64,000 bases of DNA from Salticus scenicus (GCA_963930645.1 OZ005660.1:241804836-241868835), one strand, 5' to 3'. Positions 22,088-32,349 are shown, counted from the first letter of the stretch. Translations and numbers: made by a program. The notes: a model not told the origin generated them from the letters alone.

Positions 22088-22525
22088 TTAAGAGGGGACA
22101 ATGCCTAATCCCGCGAACAGCTGTGGACAATGTTATTCTATGGGAAAATTTGTTGCGACAATTACACATTACCTAATGTATATATTTTAATTCTGTTTTC
22201 GCAGTCAGAAAATTCATAACCGTTAAATGAGTACTCATTTTGAAAAATTCATTTTTTTTTTTTTTTTTCATTTTAATTTTTAGTTCAAAAATACGATTTT
22301 TCACAAAATACATTTTTCTCATTTTCTAGTTGTAAAATGAAATACTAAAATTTAAAAAATTCAATTTTTGGAAAACAAGTACTAATTGAACGCTTGTGAA
22401 TTTTCTAAATGGGAAAACAGAATTGAAAAATATTCATTAGGTAATGAGTAATTATGTAAACAAATTTTCCCATAGAATAACATGGGCCAAGGCAGCCAGC
22501 GAGATTAGGTATTGTCCGCTCTTAA
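22088..22525. mobile_element. TTAA foldback element, 430 bp
   Basis: The unit 22092-22521 is flanked by TTAA on both sides. Inverted arms of about 190 bp start GAGGGGACAATGCCTAATC and GAGCGGACAATACCTAATC and both include TTATTCTATGGGAAAATTTG. The TTAA target suits piggyBac- or Kolobok-type MITEs. No coding sequence. Confidence 0.85.
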
Positions 22526-22639
22526 GGAACTGCTTTAGTATTTGGACCCTGTAGGCAAAATTTAAAGTTTTAAACCAATGTAGGTTTGATACTTTAGATT
22601 TTTTTTTTTTTATATTAATTTCAGTTAATCGAATACTGT

Positions 22640-22870
22640 TATTTATTATTGTCACAATTTAGTTTGTAAAATAATATGGACACATCTTTTGTGTAGTACC
22701 TCCTTGGCAACTTTTATTCTTTGCCAGTTTTGCGATGCATTAAATGTGAATTATTTCAATTGCGTAAGTACAGACCTTACCAAAAATCATTTGAACTACT
22801 TAATTGCGAAATTTTTTATTTCACTAAGGGGGTTTTATATTAAAGCTGTTCCCTAATGCTATTGTGAAAT
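22640..22870 (+). repeat. Dispersed repeat R2, second copy
   Basis: It shares CTTGGCAACTTTTATT, TTGCCAGTTTTGCGATG and TATTAAAGCTGTTCCCTAATG with 40195-40385. It is partly shared with 1500 and 24095. Confidence 0.6.
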
Positions 22871-22984
22871 ATCAGTAGTGTATAAGCATCATGAAATAAA
22901 ATTCAGACATTGTGAAATGGTTATAAGAAAGCGCCACAGGCTGGCATTTAAAAATAATAATTACAAAACTTTTAATAAACACCG

Positions 22985-23166
22985 TAAAATTAAAAGAAAA
23001 CTCACAACAATTGTTTTGAGTTGAAAGAACACTCAACTCTTCATTAGGCGAAGAAGGTAGGCACGAGTGCTGTACTCATGTTGCCGTTTTAACTGCAGCC
23101 TACTTTCTTTGCCTGACAAAGGATCTTGTGTCCTTTCGACCCAGAACAATTGTTGTGAGTTTATTG
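22985..23166. mobile_element. Small foldback element, about 180 bp
   Basis: Inverted arms of about 70 bp begin AACTCACAACAATTGTT on both strands and continue through a GAAAGgACACaAgatc..GGCaAAGAAaGTAGGC block. The central loop is short. The superfamily is not assigned. Confidence 0.75.
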
Positions 23167-23325
23167 CATTTTATGGTGTCTGCAGTTTGAAGAAGGTCAC
23201 ACTTAATTAACTAATGCTGAAAGGCAAGAAAGTCAACAAAATTGAGCACGGTGTAGCAGGTGGAAGGTATTATATTACGTATCAGCAATCACAGAGTGAG
23301 CATTAAACACATTGCACAGGAATTG

Positions 23326-23817
23326 TGAATATCCATAGACCTTATATAGATAGACGACACCCCCCCCCTCATTATTCGTCTGCGACATGAAGTAGCTTCC
23401 CCAGCGAAATTATCACGTGATGCGGACCTGGAGAGAGAGATGAGAATGAATATTATTTGATTGTTCCGTAGGAAAGAAAGTAGTTTTGAGTTTTATTAAT
23501 TTATGTATTGTACACACACTTTTTATTTAAGCCTTTAGATTTACGCATTGTTCTAAAGCTAAAATGTCATAGGTTAATTTAAAAAAAAAAATTCTTTTGT
23601 GAGAAACCATTCTAAAGGGGAGAATTTTTTGTTTGAATTCTGATAAAAATAAGTGCTTTCTTATGGAAGAATCGCCCTCAACTCTATGTCACGTGACATA
23701 CGGAGCTGACCGCAAAGGATGAAGGTTTCAGATTACACCCTCATGTTGAAGACATTCACTATAACGGGAAGTCCTATTGGTGGCGTAGTCTATATATATA
23801 AGGTCTATGTGAATATC
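23326..23817. mobile_element. MITE with 8-bp target duplication, P-like ends
   Basis: The unit 23334-23809 (476 bp) is flanked by a perfect TGAATATC on each side. Inverted ends are CATAGACCTTATATAGATAG and CATAGACCTTATATATATAG. The 8-bp duplication and 5'-CA ends fit the P superfamily, and the TATATAGA wording recalls the THAP MITEs at 15.4-17.4 kb. No coding sequence was found. Confidence 0.82.
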
Positions 23818-24094
23818 TGTTGGCGATGTTCATTGTATTGTCCATCACCAGTTTTAAGCTGGCTTCAGAACCAAGAAGCGAGTTTCTATCATCAAAACTA
23901 GAAAATGTACAGGCTAAAATTTTGGGGACTAGGCTGGATCCCTACTAATGCTTTGATTATCCAGCCTACCTTTGTTTATTTTTAATTTTGCAATGTAAGG
24001 CTTGGTCTAGACAAAAAACGATAAAATCAGGATCGACCTGATTAATCTTTTTTTTTTTTTAAAGGTAAATATAAAACCCTATGCCCTGCACAAA

Positions 24095-24345
24095 GCAGAA
24101 TTTAATTTAGTATGACAGGACTTATTTCAATCTATTCTTCCATACGAAGGCATGCAACAACTGTATTTCATTTCCTAGCATCGGTTACTATATTTATCTC
24201 TTAAAATTTCTATGTTATAGTTTTAGCATAAGAGCGCTTTAGTGGATTTTAAACTTTTGTTGTCATTTTGGCGATTAATTAAATTAGTTATCACAATTGC
24301 GTAAGAAAAGATAATGCCAACAAACGTCTGAGCTAATTTGGTGCG
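24095..24345 (+). repeat. Dispersed repeat R2, third copy
   Basis: Matches 1500-1760 from GAATTTAATTTAGTATGACA through GTTGTCATTTTGGCGATTAA and CACAATTGCGTAAG. Confidence 0.65.
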
Positions 24346-25050
24346 AAATATCAGAGTTCCATACTGAAGTTGTTACATTTTTTTAGCATGATTTCTCTCA
24401 ATTTTAATTACTTTTAAAAAATGTTTCTTTTTGACATCAGAAGAAATTATTTATTTTTGGCATGAATTTATTTTTTCTTTTTAAATTTTAAAGTTACAAT
24501 GGGATTTTGTTTAATATCTTTTGAACCAATTATCTGATTGAACTAAAAGAATATGGCATTAGCTAGATTTTGCCGTAATTATTTAGTATACCAACTTTTG
24601 TTAAAATCTAATAATTTTGATACAAATAATGACAAACTTTCAGCTTTATACATTTAGGTAAAAACAAAAATGTTTGCACGTTCATTCAAGGTGACAGATC
24701 GAAAATGGTAACAATGGCAAAATCACTGTTTAAAAGAAAATAATACAATCTGCAGTACTATAAGAAATAGATGTATTTTTAAAAAATTATAACTTAAAAA
24801 AAAGAAAGAAAGAAATTGCCTGCTGAGTCCAGCCCCGTGCAGACCTTTAATCATTGCGTCTAACAATTACTTCAATGTTTTCACAAGTATCTGCAGCAAC
24901 TCAGAAATTATGTACATAAATAGCGTGTCGTATTGTAGTACACTTCTAAATAATGTGTTTTTTTACTTTCAATGTTAAAATGTAACATACTTCTTAAACG
25001 CCTCAAGAAAAATATAATTTAAGTCTTATTTCCTAAGTGACTTTTTCAGA
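24346..25050. other. AT-rich spacer, nothing recognised
   Basis: No gene, terminal repeat or match to other units was found. Confidence 0.4.
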
Positions 25051-25138
25051 TATATTTAAAATTAAAAGCTCTTACTTTGAAGCTTCACAAGGCTTTTGTC
25101 ACGGTTCCACAACTTCATCAGGAGCAGCTTCACGTAAT
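25051..25138 (+). CDS. Speculative exon, interrupted downstream by a SINE
   Basis: After a good acceptor (CTTTTTCAG) an open frame reads IYLKLKALTLKLHKAFVTVP then QLHQEQLHVI, with a leucine-rich helical look. Before the SINE at 25139 inserted, the frame would have ended a few codons later (..CRSLK then stop). With the SINE it ends within SINE DNA. It could belong to the gene starting at 19377, but its phase does not match exon 2 directly. Chance is a real alternative. Confidence 0.22.
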
Positions 25139-25391
25139 ATGTAGATCACTGTTGAATTGGATTTGGGAATAAGGCCGATTGACTGCTGTAGGTCCTGGGC
25201 CTCAGGGGGAATGCCCTTCGCGGGGGTCTTTCTAAGGTGTCCTAGCCCGTATTTATGCAAGTTTTGGAGAAAAGCATGGAAAACTCCGAATGGCTAGGCC
25301 AACACGCACGACATGGAATCAAACCTGGCACCTCACATCTACCAGCTTTGAGGATAGTACCTCGGCCGCTGGTGGGCCTATGTAGATCACT
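25139..25391 (-). mobile_element. SINE S1 with 12-bp target duplication
   Basis: A 229-bp unit on the minus strand lies between two perfect copies of ATGTAGATCACT (25139-25150 and 25380-25391). Head wording: CACCAGCGGCCGAGGTACT; body: CTTGCATAAATACGGGCTAG. The perfect duplication indicates a fairly young insertion. Confidence 0.9.
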
Positions 25392-25778
25392 AAAGTAAAC
25401 ATAAGCATCTTCCTCGTCCTGTTGTTGCAATAGATGGCACCACTTACAATCTATGCTCAGCAATGGTTTGTCCCTGTTGCAAATGTATCATTTTTTAAAT
25501 TTTTGGAAGTTTCGTGATGTATGGTATAAACATAATTTTTGTAATTTGCTAATTTATTTGTATTATCAAAATTTATTTTTATAAAGATTAGTTAGTGCAA
25601 TGGTTGTTCTATCGAATTTAATATCAGATTTATGTTCTTTTATTCTATTTTTCATTTTGTGCTTTGTCAAGCTTCAAAGTAAGGCCTTTTAATTTTAACA
25701 CGCTGGCTGCTGATCTCACATGACGGGCATTTCAAACAGCATTCCCCATCATGCACTGGCGCGAGATTAGCCGCCAAT

Positions 25779-26234
25779 GTGTTCAGGGGTCGATCCAGGT
25801 TTTAATTTTTGGGTCCCTTTTTTGTGAAAAACAAAATATTTTTGTGAAATTTTTATTTATTTTTGTGAAATATAAAATATTTTTGTGAAAAAGTAAAATA
25901 CTGTGCAAAATTTTTCATTTTTACAATCATTTTATGTAATGTTTAATATCAGGTTAATAGTTTCATTGAGCCAAATTAAGGCATTAATTAAAAATAATAC
26001 TGAAAACATGAAAACATTTAATACAAGGATCATTTTTATTAAAAAAAAATCTTGTGAAGGGACTCATTTTATGAATTTGAATTTTGTGAAGGGTCCCTTT
26101 TTATGAATTTAAATTTTGTGAAGGGTCCATTTTTATGAATTTGAATTTTGTGAAGGGTCCCTTTTTACTATGGGGAATTTTGTGAAGGGGCCGCAAAAGG
26201 GACCCAAATTTTGCCTGGATCGACCCCTGGTGTT
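25779..26234. mobile_element. CAGGGGTC element with 5-bp duplication, 446 bp
   Basis: The unit 25784-26229 has inverted ends CAGGGGTCGATCCAGGTTTT and CAGGGGTCGATCCAGGCAAA and is flanked by GTGTT on both sides. Internal direct repeats of about 38 bp (TTTTGTGAAGGGTCC) occupy 26050-26200. It is related to the unit at 41541. It is non-coding, and the superfamily is uncertain (hAT-like ends but 5-bp duplication). Confidence 0.82.
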
Positions 26235-26315
26235 AAACATGTGTAATGAAGATTTCAATGTTAATTTAAGTGATTTTTTTTTTCTTTTTTTAAGATTTTT
26301 GAATAGGAAACTATA

Positions 26316-26460
26316 TGAAAAATGCCAGAGCCGGGAATAGAATCCGGGCATTTTTCACATGGTTGGTTTATGAAAAATTTAATCAGCCTTTATACTCCAA
26401 CCTATTTAAAATGAATATTCCCAGATGATGAATTCATGAATAAAAAAATTTCTAAATTGA
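26316..26460 (+). mobile_element. SINE S2, rearranged copy
   Basis: A body of about 110 bp matches 26936-27050 (TTTTTCACAT.GTTGGTTTAT ... AATGAATAAAAAAATTTCTAA in parts). It is preceded by an inverted piece of the tRNA-like head (CCAGAGCCGGGAATAGAATC), so head and body are in opposite orientations. Confidence 0.6.
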
Positions 26461-26531
26461 AATTTCGTGGTCTATGGAGTTGTGCTACGATTAACATTGT
26501 CTCACCTGTTACATCTGCGTTTGCAGACAAG

Positions 26532-26823
26532 GTGACCTTCAGTGGTGTCGCCAGAAAAAATTTCAGGGGGGGGGGCACAACCTGAAAAAATATTTTTTTT
26601 TTAAATAAAATTCTGATAGCATAGTTTTAAATTTAAAGAAAAAATGCTTAGTAGAATTTTCCAGGGGGGGAGGGCACAACCTGAAAAAATATTTTTTTTT
26701 TAAATAAAATTCTGATAGCATAGTTTTAAATTTAAAGAAAAAATGCTTAGTAGAATTTTCCAGGGGAGGGGCATGGAAAGAAGGCCCCCCATGCCCCATT
26801 CTGCCGACGCCCATGGTGACCTT
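26532..26823. mobile_element. hAT MITE with 99-bp internal duplication
   Basis: The unit 26540-26815 is flanked by a perfect 8-bp duplication GTGACCTT. Ends are CAGTGGTGTCGCCAGAA and, inverted, CATGGGCGTCGGCAGAA. A 99-bp block (from GGGCACAACCTGAAAAAATA) is present twice in tandem, almost unchanged. Confidence 0.85.
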
Positions 26824-26863
26824 GTCAATGGTTGTTATCTGAGAAATGCTAGGCTAGTTTTCA

Positions 26864-27050
26864 GCCAGGGTGGCTCAGTGAAAGAGCATCCACACATTAA
26901 ACGGAAGGTGCCGGGTTCGATTCCCGGCTCTGGCATTTTTCACATAGTTGGTTTATGAAAAATTTAATCAACCTTTATACCAACAACCTATTTAAAATGA
27001 ATATTCACGGTTGACGAATTAATGAATAAAAAAATTTCTAAAGTTAAACT
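26864..27050 (+). mobile_element. SINE S2 with tRNA-like head
   Basis: Bases 26864-26935 form a 72-nt tRNA-like cloverleaf: a 7-bp acceptor (GCCAGGG/CTCTGGC), D stem GCTC/GAGC and a perfect T arm CCGGGTTCGATTCCCGG. The anticodon stem has two mismatches, and the D loop lacks the usual GG. A 115-bp body shared with 26349-26460 follows. I therefore call it a SINE and not a tRNA gene. Confidence 0.7.
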
Positions 27051-27189
27051 ATACTTATAAAATTATTTTAATTGTCCACGTATGAATATAATAATTCCAT
27101 TTACAAACATTTCTGTGATAAAGTTATCAATATTATTGTACACCTCATGTATTCCCTAATTAAGGGAGGCTGACAACTTTTTTAGCACA

Positions 27190-27418
27190 TTTTTATTAAC
27201 TCACTTTCTTGTTTTTTTCTCCAATATAAATCTTGCAATCGATTTTTAACTAACATCTCGACTAGCTAGACATTTGAAACTTTTCGAATAGCTCAGAACA
27301 TGATGACAATGCATTCTTTGAATACTTTTATTCAATTAATAAATGTTTGAAAATTTCTTCTATTGCTTTCTTTATTACACATTTGATCATTTTCTTTCAA
27401 GTTGGTGGGATAATTCAT

Positions 27419-27455
<37 letters not shown>

Positions 27456-27565
27456 TACTTATTAATACCTAGAATTGTCAAGTTTATATGATTCAACAGA
27501 AAATTTAAAAACGTGGTATATAAAATATTTCTTTTATCTTGTAATTATTTTAACAAAAATAAAAA
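27190..27565 (+). repeat. Dispersed repeat R1, partial copy
   Basis: Shares AAATCTTGCAATCGATTTTT, the CGACTAGCTAGA block and GAAAATTTAAAAACGTGGTA with 40420-40830, in the same orientation. A poly(T) of about 33 lies inside (27420-27452). Confidence 0.65.
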
Positions 27566-28355
27566 GTATTTCGAGATGTGAAAACAAATATCCCTTTATG
27601 CAAACATGATAAATTTTACCAAAATTAATAAAATTTTATTAAAGTGAAAACAAGAAATTTATTGTAATAATGAATATTGTTAAAAGTTAAATACATTATT
27701 TTGCAGTAGGTAGGCAAATTATGGATGATTGTTTTTACTGTTTTTAATATTTTCATCATAGAAAATACTGTCATAAGCATTAATGCCCAATATAAAAATT
27801 TATCTGTTATGATAAGTTCATACAAAATAAATAAAAAATACAAAAATAAATAAATTACATTTCATGCATAGATAAATTTATCAAAGAGAATATTCTCTTG
27901 GATATTATTTTATTTCTTTATATAAGAATTTATTATTCTGTAATTATTTTGAGGAGAATATTCTTATTCTTTGAAAATAACTTCAAAAAGTTCAGGATTA
28001 TAGTGGTGAAACTACAGAATGTGAAATTTATTTAATTCTATTCTAAACTTCAATGTTTTATTTATTTATTTTTCAAATCACTGTCTGAAATGTTTCGCAT
28101 GCTGTAATAAAATCTAAGCACATAAAACATTTATTTGTTCTCAACAAAAATAGTTTTTTTTAGAGCAATTACAAAGATAATTAACATTTTGACACTGAGA
28201 ACTGCAAAATATTCCTTTTCCATTTCTTTTTTTTTTAAGTAACTGTTATGAAGTAAAATGCATTTTTTATTTTATTTTTTTAAATAAATTATTCAGTAAT
28301 TTTTTTTCATAAACTAACGAACTCTTTCCATCCATTTTTATGTAAGATGTGTGCA

Positions 28356-28388
<33 letters not shown>

Positions 28389-28480
28389 CAAGTTAAAATT
28401 CAAAGCTTATTTTCGATCGTTTCGATAAAAATGAATGTAAACACAAACTACTCCGTGACACAAGCAGAAGCTAAAAACAT
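27566..28480. other. AT-rich spacer, nothing recognised
   Basis: No gene or element ends were found. Poly(A) of about 28 lies at 28359-28386. Confidence 0.45.
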
Positions 28481-28735
28481 CGGTTATCACGTGAACCTTT
28501 TGGCCAATAAGCGTTCATAGTTTCAAGCGGGTTGAAATACCCTCGGTTCAACAACTTTACTTCCCAAGTAAACGGTGAATACCGATTTGTCACTCCCGGT
28601 TATTCAGGACCACGGATTAGGATAAGATTCTCGGATTAGACTCTCTTAATCCGTGTTCAGGACCGACCGGCAGCTTCTGAACCGCCAGTTCTACTGGCGG
28701 TTAAGGTTATCGGTGAATACGGGCGTCAGTTTTGA
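28481..28735. repeat. GC-richer segment with GTGAATAC motifs
   Basis: CGGTGAATACC (near 28580) and CGGTGAATACGG (near 28710) are inverse copies of the GTATTCACCG motifs at 19150 and 19211. An internal palindrome CCGCCAGTTCTACTGGCGG lies at about 28682. No coding sequence. Confidence 0.45.
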
Positions 28736-28775
28736 ATGCATGCTTAAAAAAGTAATCTGTGTAATCTACAAAGGG

Positions 28776-28975
28776 GTGCCGGCCAGGTGGTTCGGTCGGT
28801 AGCGCGCTGCCTTCCGAATTTAATGGTCCCAGGTTTGAATCCTGGTGCGGACATGGATGTTTGTGATGTCTTATGTCTTCAAAAATATTGTACTTGTCTG
28901 TTTCTTCTAATAAAACTTGTAAACCCGTGTGGTGTGGATTTTTTGAGATATAAGCGGCCCTAGAGGCAAGCAATA
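28776..28975 (+). mobile_element. tRNA-derived SINE, family S3
   Basis: The head 28776-28852 has an A-box region (GGTGGTTCGGTCGGTAGCG), a perfect T arm CCAGGTTTGAATCCTGG and a discriminator region, but poor acceptor pairing. A body of about 120 bp follows. Its minus strand is open (NSEGSALPTEPPG...), a translation artefact of SINE heads rather than a gene. Confidence 0.75.
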
Positions 28976-28990
28976 AATCTCAGTACTCAT

Positions 28991-29010
28991 CGAACCGAAC
29001 CGAACCGAAC
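28991..29010 (+). repeat. (CGAAC)4 tandem repeat
   Basis: Four exact CGAAC pentamers, with two more scattered copies just downstream. Confidence 0.9.
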
Positions 29011-29129
29011 AAAGGCGCACCGAACTTAGAAAAAGAAAAATTTGTCCAATGATTTTCGTCCCGTTTCAGACACTTTTTTTTCTTTTAATCACTCTTGAAA
29101 ATATATTTCTGTGGTAACAAAAAATATTT

Positions 29130-29793
29130 TCAATGCATGCTTCATTTGTTTACTCGGTAATAGCATTTTCATTGTAAATTGTTAATATGTTCATACAATC
29201 GTAAATTCATTTTTATGAAAACTTATTTCTCTTGATGCATGTTATTTTATAGGCAGTATTTTCTAAAAGAAAATCTGTTTGCTTGTAACATATTCTGTAA
29301 AGGATTTTCTATGAATCTACTGTAAACAGAGGTTTTAAATTTTCACATATAGTTTACTATACCCAAAAGAAACAATTTATGACACTCAACTGAAACAGTT
29401 GACAATATTCTAATAAAACCCTTTAGAGTCAATAATATCTCTACAATGTGTATTTTGAAAATTTTCCTTCAAAAACAATTTCGAAATAATTATTACTGAT
29501 TCCATGTAAAGAGAGTAAATCAACTAAATATGAGGAGTATGTTGATAAATTTTCTGTAGAAAAAAGATTTAAGTTTTAGCTTATTAGTAAATTTGTTCCA
29601 ATTAAGGTGTGAGTTTTCAAAGATTTTCTGTAAGTAATATCGACATATATCATTATATTTATTTAGAGATAAGATTTATTTCTGACAGTAAACTAGCTAA
29701 GAAAATTTGTAAGGTAGATATGAATACAAATTTAAGCACTCACCATGTGAAAAGTCCTATGTATCTGAAATAGGTTCTAAAGGACTGTCAAAA
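29130..29793 (+). repeat. Duplicated upstream flank of gene B, with decayed fingers
   Basis: Similar to 53580-54247 over nearly its whole length (for example TGTAAATTGTTAATATGTTC). It contains a decayed finger near 29285 (CNIFCKGF-like). Another lies directly before and across the ATG: from 29731 the frame is open through EKSYVSEIGSKGLSK into the start codon, with both Cys replaced by Ser and Gly. Promoter elements are not identifiable. Confidence 0.7.
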
Positions 29794-30507
29794 ATGGAAC
29801 ATATAAATATTGATACATGCACTCAGGACGGAGTAAAACCATTCGTGTGTGAAGTGTGTTCCAAAGGTTTTGCTCAAAAACAAAATTTAAACAGACATCT
29901 ACGTGTTCATATAGTAGAAAAGCCGTATGTATGTGGGATATGTTCTAAAGGGTATACTCAGAGATGCAGTCTGAATATACATTTACGCACTCATACAGGA
30001 GAAAAGCCATTTGTATGTGAAGTATGTTCTAAAGCATATTCTCGAAATGATAAACTAAATTTACATCTACAGAGTCATGCAGGAGAAAAGCCATATGTGT
30101 GTGAAATATGTTCTAAAGGGTTCTCTCAGAAGAGTTCTCTAATTAGCCATTCAAGTGTTCATACTGGAGAAACACCGTATGTGTGTAAAATATGTTCTAA
30201 AGGATTCTCAAAGAATGCTGATCTAAAAAGACATTTCCGTGCTCATACAGGAGAAAAGCCATACGTGTGTGAAATGTGTTCTAAAGCTTATTCTCGAAAT
30301 GATCAACTAAATTTACATCTATTGAAACATGCAGGAGAAAAGCCTTATTTATGTAATATATGTTCTAAAGGTTTTCCTCGAAAAGGAGATTTAAATATAC
30401 ATGTACGCATTCACACAGGAGACAAGCCGTATAAGTGTGAAATATGTTCTAAAGGTTTTTCTCAAAAAGGAAATCTAAATAAACATTTACGCCTTCACAC
30501 ACAATAA
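29794..30507 (+). CDS. C2H2 zinc-finger protein, 8 fingers (paralog B)
   Basis: Predicted nuclear DNA-binding protein of 237 residues with eight intact C2H2 fingers beginning near residues 17, 45, 73, 101, 129, 157, 185 and 213. There is no other domain. Helix residues at -1, 2, 3 and 6 read QQNR, QCSI, RDKL, QSSS, KADR, RDQL, RGDI and QGNK. The ATG at 29794 is the first Met of a frame that is open upstream to 29713. The residues just after it (MEHINID...) align with the helix of a finger whose His ligands are gone. It is single-exon. AATAAA follows at 30656-30661. It is most similar to gene C in flanks and to both A and C in protein. Target and effector role are unknown. Confidence 0.9.
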   Translation: MEHINIDTCTQDGVKPFVCEVCSKGFAQKQNLNRHLRVHIVEKPYVCGICSKGYTQRCSLNIHLRTHTGEKPFVCEVCSKAYSRNDKLNLHLQSHAGEKPYVCEICSKGFSQKSSLISHSSVHTGETPYVCKICSKGFSKNADLKRHFRAHTGEKPYVCEMCSKAYSRNDQLNLHLLKHAGEKPYLCNICSKGFPRKGDLNIHVRIHTGDKPYKCEICSKGFSQKGNLNKHLRLHTQ

Positions 30508-30880
30508 ATATCACATGTGTAAAGTGCACTCTAATGGATTATCTAGGATTCAATATTTATCTGCCCGCAGATACATATAGGGAAAGCCTATGACATAAAA
30601 TCTAAAGATTTCTCTTAAATGATATATCTAAATAGATATCCTCGAATTTACACAAAATAAAACTTTGTGTTTAAAATATGTTACCAAGAATTTTCCAACT
30701 GGGTTAAGTTGAATTATCCTTCACGCACTCGTACTAGAAAGAAGCAGAATATGTGTGAAATGTGTTCTAAATGTTTCCAAGAAAGTAGTCTGCATAAACA
30801 TCTACGCATTAATACAAATGAACTTCCATATGGGCGTGAATTATGTTCTAAATTGTTTTCTTGTAAATATACTTTTTTAA
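30508..30880 (+). pseudogene. Fossil finger array downstream of gene B
   Basis: Past the stop the reading continues as broken fingers. First comes Y-x2-C with the second Cys replaced by His (YHMCKVHSNGLS), then stops and shifts. A clear finger follows near 30749: MCEMCSKCFQESSLHKHLRI with its second His lost, then YGRELCSKLFSC. The segment is duplicated after gene C (55130-55450). These fingers are not in the gene B frame, so they are not translated with it. Confidence 0.8.
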
Positions 30881-31356
30881 TGGACAGATCTACAGTTGGG
30901 GAAGAAAAGAGTAACACTTGTTGTAACTTCGTTGCTAATCGATTATTATTATTATTTTTTTATTTATTTATTTATTTTTTTTTTTTTGTGTGTGTGTGTG
31001 GGGGGGGGGGGGGGGGGGTTTATTATTTTGAAAATACTTTAGTCTTTAAATTTTTTTTTTATAAATATAATTTAATTAAGAAACTATGATTTCATAGAAA
31101 TTATAAAACATATTGTACCGCTTCAAAGAGTTAAACTGATCAAAACTGGCAAGTACGATTAAAATTATTTAATGTTTACTTCATGATATCTTACAATAAT
31201 TTATCAGGCCTTGTTATGTGGAAAAATATGTATATAAATTATTCCATTTTGTACATTTTTTCACACCTACAAAATAAAGTGAAGAAAAATTAAAGTTTTA
31301 TTGGTGTTCAATGTAGCCACGACGACACTTTTGAATTAAAAAATATCGCACGTATT
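30881..31356. other. Spacer with T, GT and G runs
   Basis: No gene is seen. A T-rich tract passes into (GT)6 and a run of 19 G at about 30944-31018. Long G runs are rare in this AT-rich window and may be sequencing-sensitive. Confidence 0.5.
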
Positions 31357-31585
31357 TTAACCCTCCGTTAGCCTACACTCGTAGACCAAATTTGTTTACT
31401 GTTTAAAATACGAAAAAAAAAAAAATAGTTAAAAACTGGTTTATTCTTTCCTTTTAAGTATTTTAAATAAACTTCATAAACAGATACCAATAAAGAAGTG
31501 CGTGAGCGTGCCATCTATTAGGAATTATGTTACTGAAATCATACCTGGTCTACGATCGTAGACCGCGCGCCTAAAGGATGGTTAA
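31357..31585. mobile_element. piggyBac-like MITE, 221 bp
   Basis: The unit 31361-31581 is flanked by TTAA. Ends are CCCTCCGTTAGCC and, inverted, CCATCCTTTAGGC. Near the right end is an 18-bp perfect palindrome GGTCTACGATCGTAGACC (31547-31564); a half of it, TCGTAGACC, is near the left end. Confidence 0.8.
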
Positions 31586-31856
31586 AGAACGCTGTCTGAC
31601 CAATCTAAATCTAATGAAGTATATAAATAAATATATACATATTTAAAAAATGAAATCAGGTAAAAAAAAAAAAAAAAAAACAGTAGAAATAGTAGAGATC
31701 ATTATTATTTTATAATAATTTTTTAAAAATATTGTCGGTGTGAAACTGTAAAATTTTTATCTAATTTCTGTAGGATCTAAATTTTATTTTTCTAAATTTG
31801 CAGATAAATCCCTAACACATTTTTCGTCATTCGACGTCATGATGAAATTTAACCTT
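31586..31856. other. Spacer before the BEL element
   Basis: AT-rich with a poly(A) of about 20 near 31663. No gene. Confidence 0.5.
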
Positions 31857-31861
31857 CTAGG

Positions 31862-31991
31862 TGTTCGGAAATGCTTCCTTTTCTCCCATAAAATCAAAGA
31901 GATTGAACGAGACTATCTGGACTCCATGGTCTCTTCAAAATTACTAAAAGATCATTTTTGGCAACTAGTTTTTGATGTTTTTAGAATAGAG
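31862..31991 (+). repeat. 5' LTR, first 130 bp
   Basis: Matches 50384-50513 of the 3' LTR at all but one position (A for C at base 8). It ends at AATAGAG, after which similarity stops abruptly. Confidence 0.93.
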
Positions 31992-32349
31992 CATTTCCTC
32001 GTGACGTCAATAATTAAAGGGCACCCTGGTGGATGGCAAAAGAGCTCGACTTTCCCGTGCCCACCATTGTTTTCAATTGACGATCCTAGTTTTATCATAT
32101 GCTATTATTTTCGCTATATTTGTGGTTTTTTAAATCATTCGCCTTATTTTAAAAAAATTAATAATATTTCTTCGTTATTTTTTCCTATCAATTCATTTTT
32201 TTTATAGTAAATATGGTTACAAACTGATACACAATCGGGTATACTTACTATCATGCTACACACAGACGTTGAAATAATTTCAAAGTATGCAACGATAAAA
32301 AATATATGGATCAACGCCATTATATAGAGAAATTACACTGTTGCACCTT

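Noticed and set aside
26864..26935. Functional tRNA gene
   Set aside because: Acceptor and T stems pair, but the anticodon stem has mismatches, the D loop lacks GG, and the attached body is shared with another copy at 26349. It is a SINE head.
30667..31089. Separate small zinc-finger gene
   Set aside because: Contains only one damaged finger, lacks an upstream ATG in context and runs into homopolymer DNA; it is part of the fossil array.
31839..32207. 122-codon open frame
   Set aside because: It reads through the BEL LTR fragment and the insertion border; no family features.
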